A DNA stretch of 64,000 bases from Cherax quadricarinatus. Lineage: Eukaryota > Arthropoda > Malacostraca > Decapoda > Parastacidae. Shown here one piece after another: positions 45,801 through 56,455 of this stretch (position 1 is the stretch's first letter; every line of letters begins with the position of its first letter). The stretch lies in the NCBI RefSeq assembly GCF_038502225.1, contig NC_091301.1, positions 18,837,378 through 18,901,377 on the forward strand, written 5' to 3'. The notes beneath the pieces are model-generated. The model was not told where the DNA came from and did no database searches. It saw only the letters and a program-made list of their open reading frames with translations. The translations under genes were made by a program, and so were the position numbers.

Positions 45801-45886
45801 GTACCAGAACTGTTCTAGTGTACCAGGAGAACTGCTCTAGTGTACCAGAACTGTTCTAGTGTACCAGAACTGTTCTAGTGTACCAG
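42847..45886. repeat. 22-bp minisatellite, about 135 copies
   Basis: Unit GAGAACTGTTCTAGTGTACCAG over 3 kb. Variants fall at a few fixed positions (TTCTAG, TTCTGG, TCCTAG, GTCTAG, TATTCTAG, and TACTAG for TACCAG) and cluster into runs, for instance GTCTAG units at 45250-45490 and TCCTAG with TACTAG at 45490-45700. Toward the right end, from about 45720, units lose GGAGA and shorten to 18 bp. Internal inverted repeats AGAAC/GTTCT and CTGG/CCAG occur in each unit. Confidence 0.97.
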
Positions 45887-45971
45887 ATGGAAATTGAAAA
45901 ATTGTATGGGATTGAAACCATAATACATAAAATCCATATATATCAAACTACAATATATATACCATATATAT
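45887..45971. other. spacer
   Basis: AT-rich unique-looking DNA. Confidence 0.5.
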
Positions 45972-46085
45972 CATACAGCTGCCAGCAGTAACAGCCTAGT
46001 TGATCAGGCCCTAATCCACCATGAGGCCTGATCTCAGACCGGGCTGCGGGGCCGTTGACCCCCGAAGCCCTCTCCAGGTATACTT
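45972..46085 (+). mobile_element. LINE C extreme 3' end
   Basis: GCCAGCAGTAACAGCCTAGTTGATCAGGCC... through GGCCGTTGACCCCCGAAG matches, in the opposite orientation, the LINE C terminus at 18670-18780. Heavily 5'-truncated copy. Confidence 0.78.
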
Positions 46086-46525
46086 CAGTAAAATAATGAT
46101 TTTTTTTAGGTGCAGTATCATTAACTTTGAAAGGAAAAAGGATGTCAATTCTTTTACCGCAAACCGAACTGTATACAAGAACAGATCTGATAATTGCTAA
46201 ACGTTCCTACACAAACACTAACACGTCATCTTCGTCTTCGTAAGAATAACTCGTCGTGTTGCTGATAATGTATTCCAAAACTTGGTAATGGGTTATGAAT
46301 TGATAACATAGCTGGGAAACTTCACTGAATAAATTACTTAACTTGGTTTAAAAAATAACTCCGGAACTGGGTAGTATAGACTATCTGGAAATGATACGAG
46401 ATGTGTGTAAATTGCTTCGTTGTGACAATATCTGATAAATGACATTGCGATTTATTTAATAATTGAATTCAAGTTAATTTCATTAATATGTATTGTTGTG
46501 CCGTTTACAAATATGAGACCTTCAT
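46086..46525. other. unassigned sequence
   Basis: Nothing recognised. Confidence 0.4.
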
Positions 46526-48515
46526 CTGGGGCACCAGAGCTAACATTTCCTTGTATTTTAACTGGGGCACCAGAGCTAACATTTCCTTGTATTTTAACTG
46601 GGGCACCAGAGCTAACACTTCCTTGTATCTTAACTGGGGCACCAGAGCTAACACTTCCTTGTATCTTAACTGGGGCACCAGAGCTAACACTTCCTTGTAT
46701 CTTAACTGGGGCACCAGAGCTAACACTTCCTTGTATCTTAACTGGGGCACCAGAGCTAACACTTCCTTGTATCTTAACTGGGGCACCAGAGCTAACACTT
46801 CCTTGTATCTTAACTGGGGCACCAGAGCTAACCCTTCCTTGTATCTTAACTGGGGCACCAGAGCTAACCCATCCTTGTATCTTAACTGGGGCACCAGAGC
46901 TAACCCATCCTCGTATCTTAACTGGGGCACCAGAGCTAACCCATCCTTGTATCTTAACTGGGGCACCAGAGCTAACCCATCCTTCTATCTTAACTGGGGC
47001 ACCAGAGCTAACTCTTCCTTGTATCTTAACTGGGGCACCAGAGCTAACCCTTCCTTGTATCTTAACTGGGGCACCAGAGCTAACCCTTCCTTGTATCTTA
47101 ACTGGGGCACCAGAGCTAACCCATCCTTGTCTCTTAACTGGGGCACCAGGGCTAACCCTTCCTTGTATCTTAACTGGGGCACCAGAGCTAACCCTTCCTT
47201 GTCTCTTAACTGGGGCACCAGAGCTAACCCATCCTTGTCTCTTAACTGGGGCACCAGAGCTAACCCATCCATGTATCATAACTGGGGCACCAGAGCTAAC
47301 CCTTCCTCGTATCTTAACTGGGGCACCAGAGCTAACCCTTCCTTGTATCTTAACTGGGGCACCAGAGCTAACCCTTCCTTGTATCTTAACTGGGGCACCA
47401 GAGCTAACCCATCCTCGTATCTTAACTGGGGCACCAGAGCTAACCCATCCTCGTATCTTAACTGGGGCACCAGAGCTAACCCATCCTCGTATCTTAACTG
47501 GGGCACCAGAGCTAACCCATCCTCGTATCTTAACTGGGGCACCAGAGCTAACCCATCCTCGTATCTTAACTGGGGCACCAGAGCTAACCCTTCCTTGTAT
47601 CTTAACTGGGGCACCAGAGCTAACCCATCCTCGTATCTTAACTGGGGCACCAGAGCTAACCCTTCCTTGTATCTTAACTGGGACACCAGAGCGAACCCTT
47701 CCTTGTATCTTAACTGGGGCACCAGAGCTAACCCTTCCTTGTATCTTAACTGGGGCACCAGAGCGAACCCTTCCTTGTATCTTAACTGGGGCACCAGAGC
47801 TAACCCTTCCTTGTATCTTAACTGGGGCACCAGAGCTAACCCATCCTCGTATCTTAACTGGGGCACCAGAGCTAACCCATCCTTGTATCTTAACTGGGGC
47901 ACCAGAGCTAACCCATCCTTGTATCTTAACTGTGGCACCAGAGATAAACCTTCCTTGTATCTTAACTGGGGCACCAGAGCTAACCCATCCTTGTATCTTA
48001 ACTGGGGCACCAGAGCTAACCCATCCTTGTATCTTAACTGGGGCACCAGAGCTAACACTTCCTTGTATCTTAACTGGGGCACCAGAGCTAACCCTTCCTT
48101 GTATCTTAACTGGGGCACCAGAGCTAAACCTTCCTTGTATCTTAACTGGGGCACCAGAGCTAACCCATCCTTGTATCTTAACTGGGGCAACAGAGCTAAC
48201 CCTTCCTTGTATCTTAACTGGGGCACCAGAGCTAACCCTTCCTTGTATCTTAACTGGGGCACCAGAGCTAACCCTTCCTTGTATCTTAACTGGGGCACCA
48301 GAGCTAACCCATCCTTGTATCTTAACTGGGGCACCAGAGCTGACCCATCCTTGTATCTTAACTGGGGCACCAGAGCTAAGTCTTCCTTGTATCTTGACTG
48401 GGGCGCTAGAGCTAACCCTTTCCTGTACCTTAACTGGGGCACTGGAGCCCATACTCCCCCGTACCTCAAAAACTTTTTCCACCCTCTTCTGACCCTCTGT
48501 TCCTGATTTATTCAC
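46452..48515 (-). CDS. 687-residue frame across the 36-bp array; gene status doubtful
   Basis: The minus-strand frame encodes a short unique N-terminus (from MNKSGTEGQKRVEK), about 53 copies of a 12-residue unit VSSGAPVKIQGR (last residue R, W, S or N) and a unique C-terminus ending in HINEINLNSIIK. The composition would be a basic, disordered repeat protein. Against a gene: two other frames on the plus strand are open over almost the same distance, the common variants change amino acids (R to W, Q to R) and no synonymous bias is apparent, and no signal peptide or flanking exon was recognised. Most likely a by-product of the minisatellite. Confidence 0.2.
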   Translation of the reverse strand: MNKSGTEGQKRVEKVFEVRGSMGSSAPVKVQERVSSSAPVKIQGRLSSGAPVKIQGWVSSGAPVKIQGWVSSGAPVKIQGRVSSGAPVKIQGRVSSGAPVKIQGRVSSVAPVKIQGWVSSGAPVKIQGRFSSGAPVKIQGRVSSGAPVKIQGSVSSGAPVKIQGWVSSGAPVKIQGWVSSGAPVKIQGRFISGATVKIQGWVSSGAPVKIQGWVSSGAPVKIRGWVSSGAPVKIQGRVSSGAPVKIQGRVRSGAPVKIQGRVSSGAPVKIQGRVRSGVPVKIQGRVSSGAPVKIRGWVSSGAPVKIQGRVSSGAPVKIRGWVSSGAPVKIRGWVSSGAPVKIRGWVSSGAPVKIRGWVSSGAPVKIRGWVSSGAPVKIQGRVSSGAPVKIQGRVSSGAPVKIRGRVSSGAPVMIHGWVSSGAPVKRQGWVSSGAPVKRQGRVSSGAPVKIQGRVSPGAPVKRQGWVSSGAPVKIQGRVSSGAPVKIQGRVSSGAPVKIQGRVSSGAPVKIEGWVSSGAPVKIQGWVSSGAPVKIRGWVSSGAPVKIQGWVSSGAPVKIQGRVSSGAPVKIQGSVSSGAPVKIQGSVSSGAPVKIQGSVSSGAPVKIQGSVSSGAPVKIQGSVSSGAPVKIQGSVSSGAPVKIQGNVSSGAPVKIQGNVSSGAPDEGLIFVNGTTIHINEINLNSIIK
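46526..48445. repeat. 36-bp minisatellite, about 53 copies
   Basis: Unit CTGGGGCACCAGAGCTAACC followed by CTTCCTTGTATCTTAA. Variation is concentrated at CTTCC/CATCC, TTG/TCG and TAT/TCT. The left edge (ATTTCC, TATTTT) and right edge units are the most diverged, as expected when the centre is homogenised. Each unit has the CTGG-GGCA-CCAG stem-loop. Because 36 is a multiple of three and units rarely contain stops, several frames on both strands stay open across the array. Confidence 0.97.
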
Positions 48516-48689
48516 AAATGTGACAGTTTAACAAAGCATCAACCTTCATCGCAGGATGATTAACGATGTACCTTGCCAGGATTTTGTGAACCTAGTCGAA
48601 CTACAGGTACGTCATACCTAGTTTTGAATGGAATAAATATAAGCAACTGTTCGGGCTATCCATGGGCTAACCCCCTGAGTGCTGCCAAC
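48446..48689. other. unassigned sequence
   Basis: Nothing recognised. Confidence 0.4.
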
Positions 48690-49181
48690 CAGCGACTATA
48701 AATACAGTACAGAGAAGATGTGGGACCATAGTAGAAGATGGAGCAATCAGTCACTAAACCTTGCAGAGCAATACACAGAAGACAGTGGACGATGAAGTAA
48801 TCAGTCCCTCAACCTAAAAGCCATTGGTCACTACCTTAGTCTTGATGAATCAAAAGCATATGCAGGAAAAGGGTCTCTTATGTACTGGAATCAGATGAAG
48901 CGCAGCAGTTAAGTCTTCGCCGCAGGTGGGTTGGACTGCAAGTGGAAGTAAGTCACACCCATAAGTTAACCCTGAGGTTTAGCAAATAGTTTGTAGAAAA
49001 TATCCTAGGCACCATGATTCCATGGTGCTGTGGTATTAGAATACCTCCCACACCTTCGAAGCTCAAACGAGAGAGGCTAGCTTTGACGGGATCTGCCTAG
49101 TATGAACCAATGTTGCAGTGCTCTCATGGAGCTCGCCTGTTATGACGCAATCTATATTCCGTATCTTAATTCTGGTTCCAG

Positions 49182-49189
49182 TATAAAAG
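49182..49189 (+). promoter_or_regulatory. TATA box of ribozyme unit
   Basis: TATAAAAG in CCAGTATAAAAGGCGCAG, 192 bp upstream of the hammerhead. Confidence 0.55.
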
Positions 49190-49373
49190 GCGCAGTTTAC
49201 ATGCTTCAGCTTCACATTTATCGAAACCATAGAGCTGGATGCTTCCCCAGGCTGAAGGACTGACCACCTCAAAACTATTACCTCAAGGCTGATTCGCTAA
49301 TCACATCATCTTTACCCCTCCACTACTTCTGCTATCTCCAATTTTAGTCCCATCTGATTCTGACTGAAGAAGT

Positions 49374-49394
49374 CTGTTATATAGGCGAAACGTT
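49374..49394 (+). ncRNA. type I hammerhead ribozyme motif (CUGAAGA core)
   Basis: CTGAAGA, helix II GTCT/AGGC with a U-rich loop, then GAAACGTT. Helix I pairs the TGA-side bases just upstream with TCGG downstream (four pairs including a wobble). All fixed core positions fit. Confidence 0.7.
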
Positions 49395-49410
49395 TCGGTA
49401 TTGTGTACTA

Positions 49411-49706
49411 TTATATTAATAGTAGACAGCAAGAAAACACATAGGAAATAAAAATCAGTTATACCAGAACCTTGATTAAAAACAGCGTTAGGCACAGTGA
49501 GAGATAAAGGAACTTAATATATACATTATAGAGCTCTTACTGAATGAAAAGTTATCTTTTTAATAAGGTTTTGATTGATTTACTCTTAAAATGATGTGGA
49601 TAACTCTGACCAAAGTGACACTTATTGTTCTCATTAAGCTATATATCTGATAATAAATTGCATGCAAGTCACAGCACTTGGCACTAGGGTGTCCCAAATA
49701 GCAAAT

Positions 49707-49708
<2 letters not shown>
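49411..49708. other. unassigned sequence
   Basis: Nothing recognised. Confidence 0.4.
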
Positions 49709-49790
<82 letters not shown>

Positions 49791-49804
49791 ACACACACAC
49801 AGAC
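49709..49804. repeat. (CA)n microsatellite
   Basis: CA repeats with two CAGACA interruptions near the right end. Confidence 0.97.
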
Positions 49805-50587
49805 AACAAAAAAAATCTGGCAGTGTCAATCGACAAATGCCTTTGACAACTGGTAACTAACTAACCAAGAAGGTGTCATAGTCAATAAAGAAACAAGGCG
49901 TTATTTGTGTCACCGTTACCGTGTCGCCAGTCGTCGCACAAGGCTTCGCGTGACCTTCCGGGTAGCCAGGTGATACGGTCATGGTGTAGCTAGGCGTTAC
50001 GGTCAGGGTGTAGCCAGGCATCACTCAAGACTTCAGCATGTAGTCAGGGTAAGCAGGTATCACCCTCAGTATCTTCAAGCAAAAGTTTAATGTGATCGCA
50101 CAAAAGTTGATCTTCAAACACCTGGCTAGCAATTTCGTCACGTTGCCAAACATTTACCCTGGCTGGGGCGGCCGCTCAAGAGGCTTCTTGTAAACTCTGC
50201 TAGGAGGGAAAATTGTCCACCTTGTGCAAGTAATAACGAAGTTTGCAGACTGCAGTCTCCTCGTATGAGTATTTTAATACAAAATTTATTTAGATCACTT
50301 GTTAATGTTAAGTTTTACTAGTGTACATAAATTTATAGGTAATGAATTGATATTTTTTTTTATCCTTCTCAGCTGTAGATGTAAATAAATATCTTGATTT
50401 TAGGTATGGATCGAGGAATGATTGGTTAGTTTGTCCAGTTAAAAGCTTATTAACAGCATTTGAGCTGTTAATGCTGAATAACATCACTAATTATAAATAT
50501 TTTAATGGTGGTCCAAATTTTGGCGATTAAGCTATTTGATATTTGGTGAAATACTGATATTACATATCTCAAGAGCAATGGATAAGA

Positions 50588-50590
<3 letters not shown>
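49805..50590. other. unassigned sequence with a short decayed tandem
   Basis: At 49940-50060 three or four imperfect repeats of about 24 bp (GTAGCCAGGTGATACGGTCA-like). The rest shows nothing recognisable. Confidence 0.4.

Positions 50591-50644
<54 letters not shown>
50591..50644. repeat. (TA)n microsatellite
   Basis: Adjoins the left end of MITE copy C. Confidence 0.97.
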
Positions 50645-51486
<842 letters not shown>

Positions 51487-51648
51487 GATAAGATAAGATA
51501 AGATTTCGTTCGGATTTTTAATCCCGGAGGGTTAGTCACCCAGGATAACCCAAGAAAGTCAGTGCGTCATCGAGGACTGTCTAACTTATTTCCATTGGGG
51601 TCCTTAATCTTGTCCCCCAGGATGCGACCCACACCAGTCAGCTAACAC
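51487..51648 (-). mobile_element. tRNA-derived SINE, head missing
   Basis: Matches 14855-15012 closely, including the (TTATC)n tail, and stops at the GTTAGCTGACTGGTGTGG segment, so the tRNA-like head is truncated. Confidence 0.88.
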
Positions 51649-52044
51649 ATGTATCTATTGCAAATATCAGCCTGCAGGCAGGATATGAACCTACAATAGA
51701 CTGCTACCTCAACTCATCTACCATAATAACCTGATGCCTTAGTCCCTCTACTTAACAAGCTATAAAAGTATCGATGTATCTGAGGTATTTATAATATACC
51801 TTGAATCTTCTTGGTGGTTTTAAGGTCATTTCGCTTTTTAACCTACAGCTAAGAAATTTGGCTCAAACCTTCAAATTATAAGTAAATTCTTAAATATCAA
51901 CGTTTTGCGGAAGAAATTCAAACCCAGACTAGAACGCTACCTATCCTCAAGCAAAACATGTAAGTCTTGAGTGCTATATATTAAGAGAAACTATTAACCT
52001 GACAGTTGCTAAGCGAGATAAAATATAAGCGAGATTACGATCTG
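51649..52044. other. unassigned sequence
   Basis: Contains GGCAGGATATGAACC near 51683, which has a weak tRNA-like look, but nothing supportable. Confidence 0.35.
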
Positions 52045-52187
52045 TTAAGTAAAAGGACACAAGTGCAACTAATGTGATATTTTATTGTGGCAACTTTTCG
52101 CTCTCCAGAAGCTTTATCAAGCTTTATCAAGCGAAACGTTGCCTCAATAAAATGTCACATTAGTTGCAATTGTGTCCTTTTACTTAA
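52045..52187. mobile_element. hairpin of two opposed ribozyme-element ends
   Basis: The left arm starts TTAAGTAAAAGGACACAAGT and the right arm ends in its inverse, ACTTAA. The centre holds a minus-strand hammerhead-like motif and, on the plus strand, a GCGAAACGTT half motif followed by CAATAAAATGTCACATTAG. It is the smallest inverted version of the element in this window. Confidence 0.65.
52092..52120 (-). ncRNA. hammerhead-like motif, U3-A8 type, decayed
   Basis: Minus strand TTGATAA, helix II GCTT/GAGC-like, then GAAAAGTT. U3 and A8 again co-occur; the C15.2 position is changed. Confidence 0.5.
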
Positions 52188-53195
52188 TATATTGTCGGTA
52201 ATTCTACCAACATTAATACGATGTTGGGATCATTGTTTGCCGAGTACAGCAGTATACTTATTTTCTATTTATTTTAAAATCTAGTTAGTTTCCTTGGCTT
52301 TAAAGCGAGGCATAAAAACTAGAAAAAGAGATATTTAGAATCACTGAGAATTGTTGTTCACATAAAAGATAATAAACATAAACTAAAGGTATCTATACCA
52401 CTAATGTCTTCCTAATAATCTCCTAAAAAGTTTGTAAAGCAATATAGTTTAAAAAGGTAAATGGTAATAAGGAAGAAACAAATCTGTGATATAATGTGCC
52501 GCACACAACACCCGCAGCAGCAACCAAAAACAAGCTCTGTTTACATTAATACACACAAAATATGAGCATATTTCACTTCAAGTAGAGAATTTATATTATA
52601 ATAACTTGCAATTTCCATCCAGTTTCTACACGTCTGTTTACTCCCTGGTAGACAAAAAAACGCTAATCTGGTTTTCAAGCGCTTTTCTAATCCCTCCTCA
52701 AAATGTCGCACTGTCTTGTCTTGTTTTTACTCATTTCTTTTGCAAATTATAAAGAAGTGCATCCGTATTTTCCAAATAATGTCTGTATAAATTTCGGAAA
52801 TCGATACTAGAACACCGTAAGCAATATTTTGTTTTTAGTGGTAGAATTAAGGGTAATAAACTCTGGTATATTTATGTAGAGTGGAGATGCAGTATATTAT
52901 TGGATACTTCGCTTGTTATACACGAGAAAATACTATTCCTCATGTGTTACAAACGAGCAAATACTATTCTCATGTTATGCATGAGAAAACATTATACAAT
53001 ATTAGACAGACTCCTTTGCTAAACTAGAACTGCGTCATAGTTGTCAGAGGTGACAATTAAACAGGATGAAGTTCATCTTAAGTCCCTAAATAAAAAAAAA
53101 AAGGAGTTGTGGATAAGGTGAGCCCAAGATTGCTAAGTAGATGTGCAGACGAGCTAGCGTCACTAGTAATTTGCATCTGTCAAAAGTAGTCCCTG
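52188..53195. other. unassigned sequence
   Basis: AT-rich, nothing recognised. Confidence 0.4.
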
Positions 53196-54291
53196 TTCAC
53201 CAAACAAAAAAAAAAAAAGCGGAGCGGAAATCAGCAACTACAGACTACTGTCACTCGTTTTAGTCATTGACAAGTTTCTTAAGACAATTATCTTACTGTT
53301 AGTGACAGTGTTTTTCGACTACCACTTGCTTCTTTGTAACCGTCAAAATGGCCTCGGAAAAGATCACTCTGCCGTTGATCTCCTGTTAAGCCTCCCCATT
53401 AAGTGACATAAGTCGCTGGGTGAATCCGAAATCAGCTGTGTAGTAGCAGTGATCATTGCTGGTGCTTTCGACTGAGTATGGGATCAGAGACTCTTGGCAA
53501 ATTTTTAAGCACTTAAAGGTTGTGGCTCTGCACTACACCTCCTAGTTATTACCTTCAAGGTAGATCTCTGAGAGTTGTTCTCACTGGGACACGGTCAACA
53601 AGACACGCAATCGGTGCCAGTGTTAATCAGGGAAATGTGATTGGTCCATTATTATGTAATGTTTACATCATTAACCTTCTTTACCTCATCCAAGAATCCC
53701 ATGACTATGCTAATGACAATTCTTTGACATTTACTTATCCATGAGAGGAAATGCCACCTGTTCTCGGGTATACCAATCATTAGTTTACAGCTATATCAAC
53801 CAGGGACAAACAATGGCAGGGTCCCTTTACTTCTGAGGAAACACAAATGATGATCTCTAGGCATCATTGTGTTAATGCTGGAGCAATGGTAAGAATGACT
53901 AGGAGAGTGCTAGAACCAATGGAGGAGGAAGATATTAGGGTTGAAATTTGATTTCAAACTGTCTATAATGAACCACGTGGTAAATCTTGCAAGCAAGATA
54001 GCCAAGAGGCTAATAGTACTAAGGCGCATCTCCTATCTGCTCGACAATGAGTGAAGGACAAGTGCGCTCACTCATTGAGTATGCTCCACTGTCTTGGATT
54101 TCCTGCCTCTCGTCACACAAGACTGATGATCAGACAGTATAGGAAACCGAGCAAGACAATTTCTCTCTCTCATGGATCTTTCGAGCACAGCCTTCAATAC
54201 CGGAGAGACGAGGGTGCTCTTACTGTTAAGAACGCTGGCAGAAAGAAGATAGCTTGTATACAAATGCAACAGTTAGGTATCTTTATTTCGA

Positions 54292-54322
54292 AACGTTTCG
54301 CCTACACAGTAGGCTTCTTCAG
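54292..54322 (-). ncRNA. type I hammerhead ribozyme motif (CUGAAGA), minus strand
   Basis: Minus strand CTGAAGA, helix II GCCTAC-TGT-GTAGGC, GAAACGTT; identical core to the two plus-strand motifs of this element. Confidence 0.8.
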
Positions 54323-54495
54323 TCGAGTACAGAAAAGTTGATAGAAGCAGAAGATACTTGAAGACGATGTAATCAGACAACGGAACAATGCTCTTCTCCA
54401 GACTGAGGGACTGACCACCTCAAAACTTTAAGGGTGATGGACTGATTACATCGTCTTCAAGTATCTTCTGCTTCTATCAACTTTTCTGTACTCGA

Positions 54496-54526
54496 CTGAA
54501 GAAGCCTACTGTGTAGGCGAAACGTT
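54496..54526 (+). ncRNA. type I hammerhead ribozyme motif (CUGAAGA), plus strand
   Basis: CTGAAGA, six-pair helix II GCCTAC/GTAGGC with a UGU loop, GAAAC-GUU with predicted cleavage after that U. Helix I is TCGA upstream with TCGA downstream (four Watson-Crick pairs). Every fixed core nucleotide is present. Helix III is two pairs with no loop, the form reported for Penelope and animal retrozyme ribozymes that act better as dimers. Confidence 0.85.
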
Positions 54527-54734
54527 TCGAAATAAAGATACCTAACTGTTGCATATGTGTCTTACCTAACAACCTGTCGGTATTTTATACCATTTTAATG
54601 TTCATTCTGTCAGACACTGCAACACAAGGGTATCTTGGTACAGACTATCAACTTGACAACCTCTACTAGTGAGAACGGCTGAGTTTGAGAGGGACCTGCC
54701 CTCCCAAAGCAACCTACGTCTCACCTCCTGGCCC

Positions 54735-54742
54735 TATATAAG
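54735..54742 (+). promoter_or_regulatory. TATA box of ribozyme unit
   Basis: TATATAAG in GGCCCTATATAAGGCCCC, itself a near-palindrome, 163 bp upstream of the hammerhead at 54898. Confidence 0.6.
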
Positions 54743-54897
54743 GCCCCGTTCTGTCACTTCAACTTCATATTGTTTCAGACAACGGAACAATGCTCTTCTC
54801 CAGACTGAGGGACTGACCACCTCAAAACTTTAAGGGTGATGGACTGATTACATCGTCTTCAAGTATCTTCTGCTTCTATCAACTTTTCTGTACTCGA

Positions 54898-54928
54898 CTG
54901 AAGAAGCCTACTGTGTAGGCGAAACGTT
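54898..54928 (+). ncRNA. type I hammerhead ribozyme motif (CUGAAGA), second plus unit
   Basis: Identical to 54496-54526, 402 bp downstream. Cleavage at both would release a 402-nt RNA with ends suited to circularisation. Confidence 0.85.
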
Positions 54929-55309
54929 TCGAAATAAAGATACCTAACTGTTGCATATGTGTCTTACCTAACAACCTGTCGGTATTTTATACCATTTTAA
55001 TGTTCAGCTTGTATACAATAAGGCGGGCAGCAAACAGCAACCACACTCTGTACCCTTCTCAAGATAATCACTTCATCTGAAATCCTTCCTTTGCAGAATT
55101 ACCTAAATCTGGAACTTGTTTGTACAGAATAACAATATCTGTGAAATAAAGTCAATGGAACAAATGAAATCGCTGGCCCACAGCTGCTCCGAGTTGAATA
55201 TCTGATAACAATAAAATGACTTGCGAATGAGCTGAGGTAACTAACAGCTCTCAGCTTCTCAATAAAGGTAAGAACTCTTAACCTAACTCTATAAAAACCC
55301 TTGTATTTA

Positions 55310-55801
<492 letters not shown>

Positions 55802-55851
55802 ATATAAAGGAATTGTTTGACTACCTTACTGCGTCAAGTTCTGTATCAACT

Positions 55852-56025
55852 CCCCTCAAGGAAGGTTCCTTGATGTTGGTGAGGGGCTCTTGATTTAGGG
55901 AATTGGATCTGTGCTCCAGTTCCCCAAATTAAGCCTGAATGCCTTCCACATCCCCCCCCCAGGCGCTGTATAATCCTCCGGGTTTAGCGCTTCCCCCTTG
56001 ATTGTAATAATAATAATAATAATAA
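55852..56025 (+). mobile_element. SINE with (TAA)n tail and 12-bp TSD
   Basis: Direct repeats TCTGTATCAACT at 55840-55851 and 56026-56037. The body includes GGTGAGGGGCTCTTGATTTA, GGATCTGTGCTCCAGTTCCC, a C11 run and GGGTTTAGCGCTTCCCCCTT, then (TAA)n. No canonical B box; probably a diverged or tRNA-unrelated SINE, or a truncated LINE 3' end. Confidence 0.82.
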
Positions 56026-56037
56026 TCTGTATCAACT

Positions 56038-56385
56038 AGGTTGTGATAGCTTGCTGATTAATTGACTGACTACCAGCCTGCCTCGTTGGCTGACTGACTG
56101 TTCCGTTCCTTTCCTGCTTGACTGGTTGCTTTAATGACTGATCGTAAGACGCCCTGCCTAACTGATTGATTGCCTGCCTGAATGACTACTTAAATGACTG
56201 CTTAATTAACATCCTGGATGTTTAAATGACCGACTGCTTGAGTACCTGTGTCTGTTTTACTGTCTCTGTTTTACTGCCGGACTAGCTGCTAGCCTTCCTA
56301 GCGAATCATAGACTTACTAACCGATTGAGGGAGAGATGGATTAGCGAGACATACATTTTTCCACATATCCTGTCCAATATATTGA

Positions 56386-56389
<4 letters not shown>
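56038..56389. repeat. cryptic (TGAC/TGCC) tetranucleotide region
   Basis: GACTGACT, TGCCTGCC and CTGATTGA motifs recur irregularly between 56055 and 56330, an old tetranucleotide microsatellite. Confidence 0.6.

Positions 56390-56452
<63 letters not shown>
56390..56452. repeat. (CA)n microsatellite
   Basis: About 31 CA units. Confidence 0.97.

Positions 56453-56455
<3 letters not shown>

Larger units (their letters stand above)
48690..49410. mobile_element. ribozyme retroelement, inverted units
   Basis: The left part (about 48690-49016) resembles a minus-strand unit (GTAATCAGTCCCTCAACCT, GCATATGCAGGAAAAGGGTC) like the one at 63750-64000. The right part (49017-49410) is a plus-strand unit with a TATA box and hammerhead. 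They meet at the perfect hairpin GCACCATG-ATTC-CATGGTGC (49009-49028). Boundaries are approximate and no target duplication was identified. Confidence 0.7.
54264..55005. mobile_element. ribozyme retroelement (Penelope/retrozyme-like), inverted-tandem, 13-bp TSD
   Basis: Bounded by AGCTTGTATACAA at 54251-54263 and 55006-55018. Inside: a minus-strand partial unit (54264-54373), a plus-strand unit (54374-54775) and a second plus-strand partial unit (54776-55005); the plus units are 402 bp apart and nearly identical, from CAGACAACGGAACAATGCTC to the TTTTATACCATTTTAATGTT end. It is the mirror image in layout of the element at 6198-7133. Three hammerheads, one TATA box, and no ORF. Confidence 0.85.
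53196..55290 (+). pseudogene. LINE family H reverse transcriptase, highly decayed
   Basis: Fragments in changing frames: NYRLLSLVLVIDKFLKTII, RQNGLGKDHSAVDLLLS, AGAFDxVWDQRLLANF, SLRVVLTGTRSTRHAIGASV and VIGPLLCNVYIINL (motif B region), a degraded motif C (ANDNSL) and, near 54060-54240, SLSMLHCLGFPASRHTRLM with RRDEGALTVKNAG. The layout is that of a Jockey/I-type reverse transcriptase and C-terminal region. The ribozyme element at 54264-55005 is inserted in it and related sequence may continue after 55019. No intact catalytic motif remains. Confidence 0.65.

Noticed and set aside
42111..45886. Possible CRISPR array
   Set aside because: Units are contiguous with no unique spacers, and context is eukaryotic; these are minisatellites.
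42847..45886. AGAAC-T-GTTCT as an array of nuclear-receptor response elements
   Set aside because: Steroid-type sites need a 3-bp spacer and ecdysone IR1 sites use a different half-site; this looks like a simple inverted repeat.
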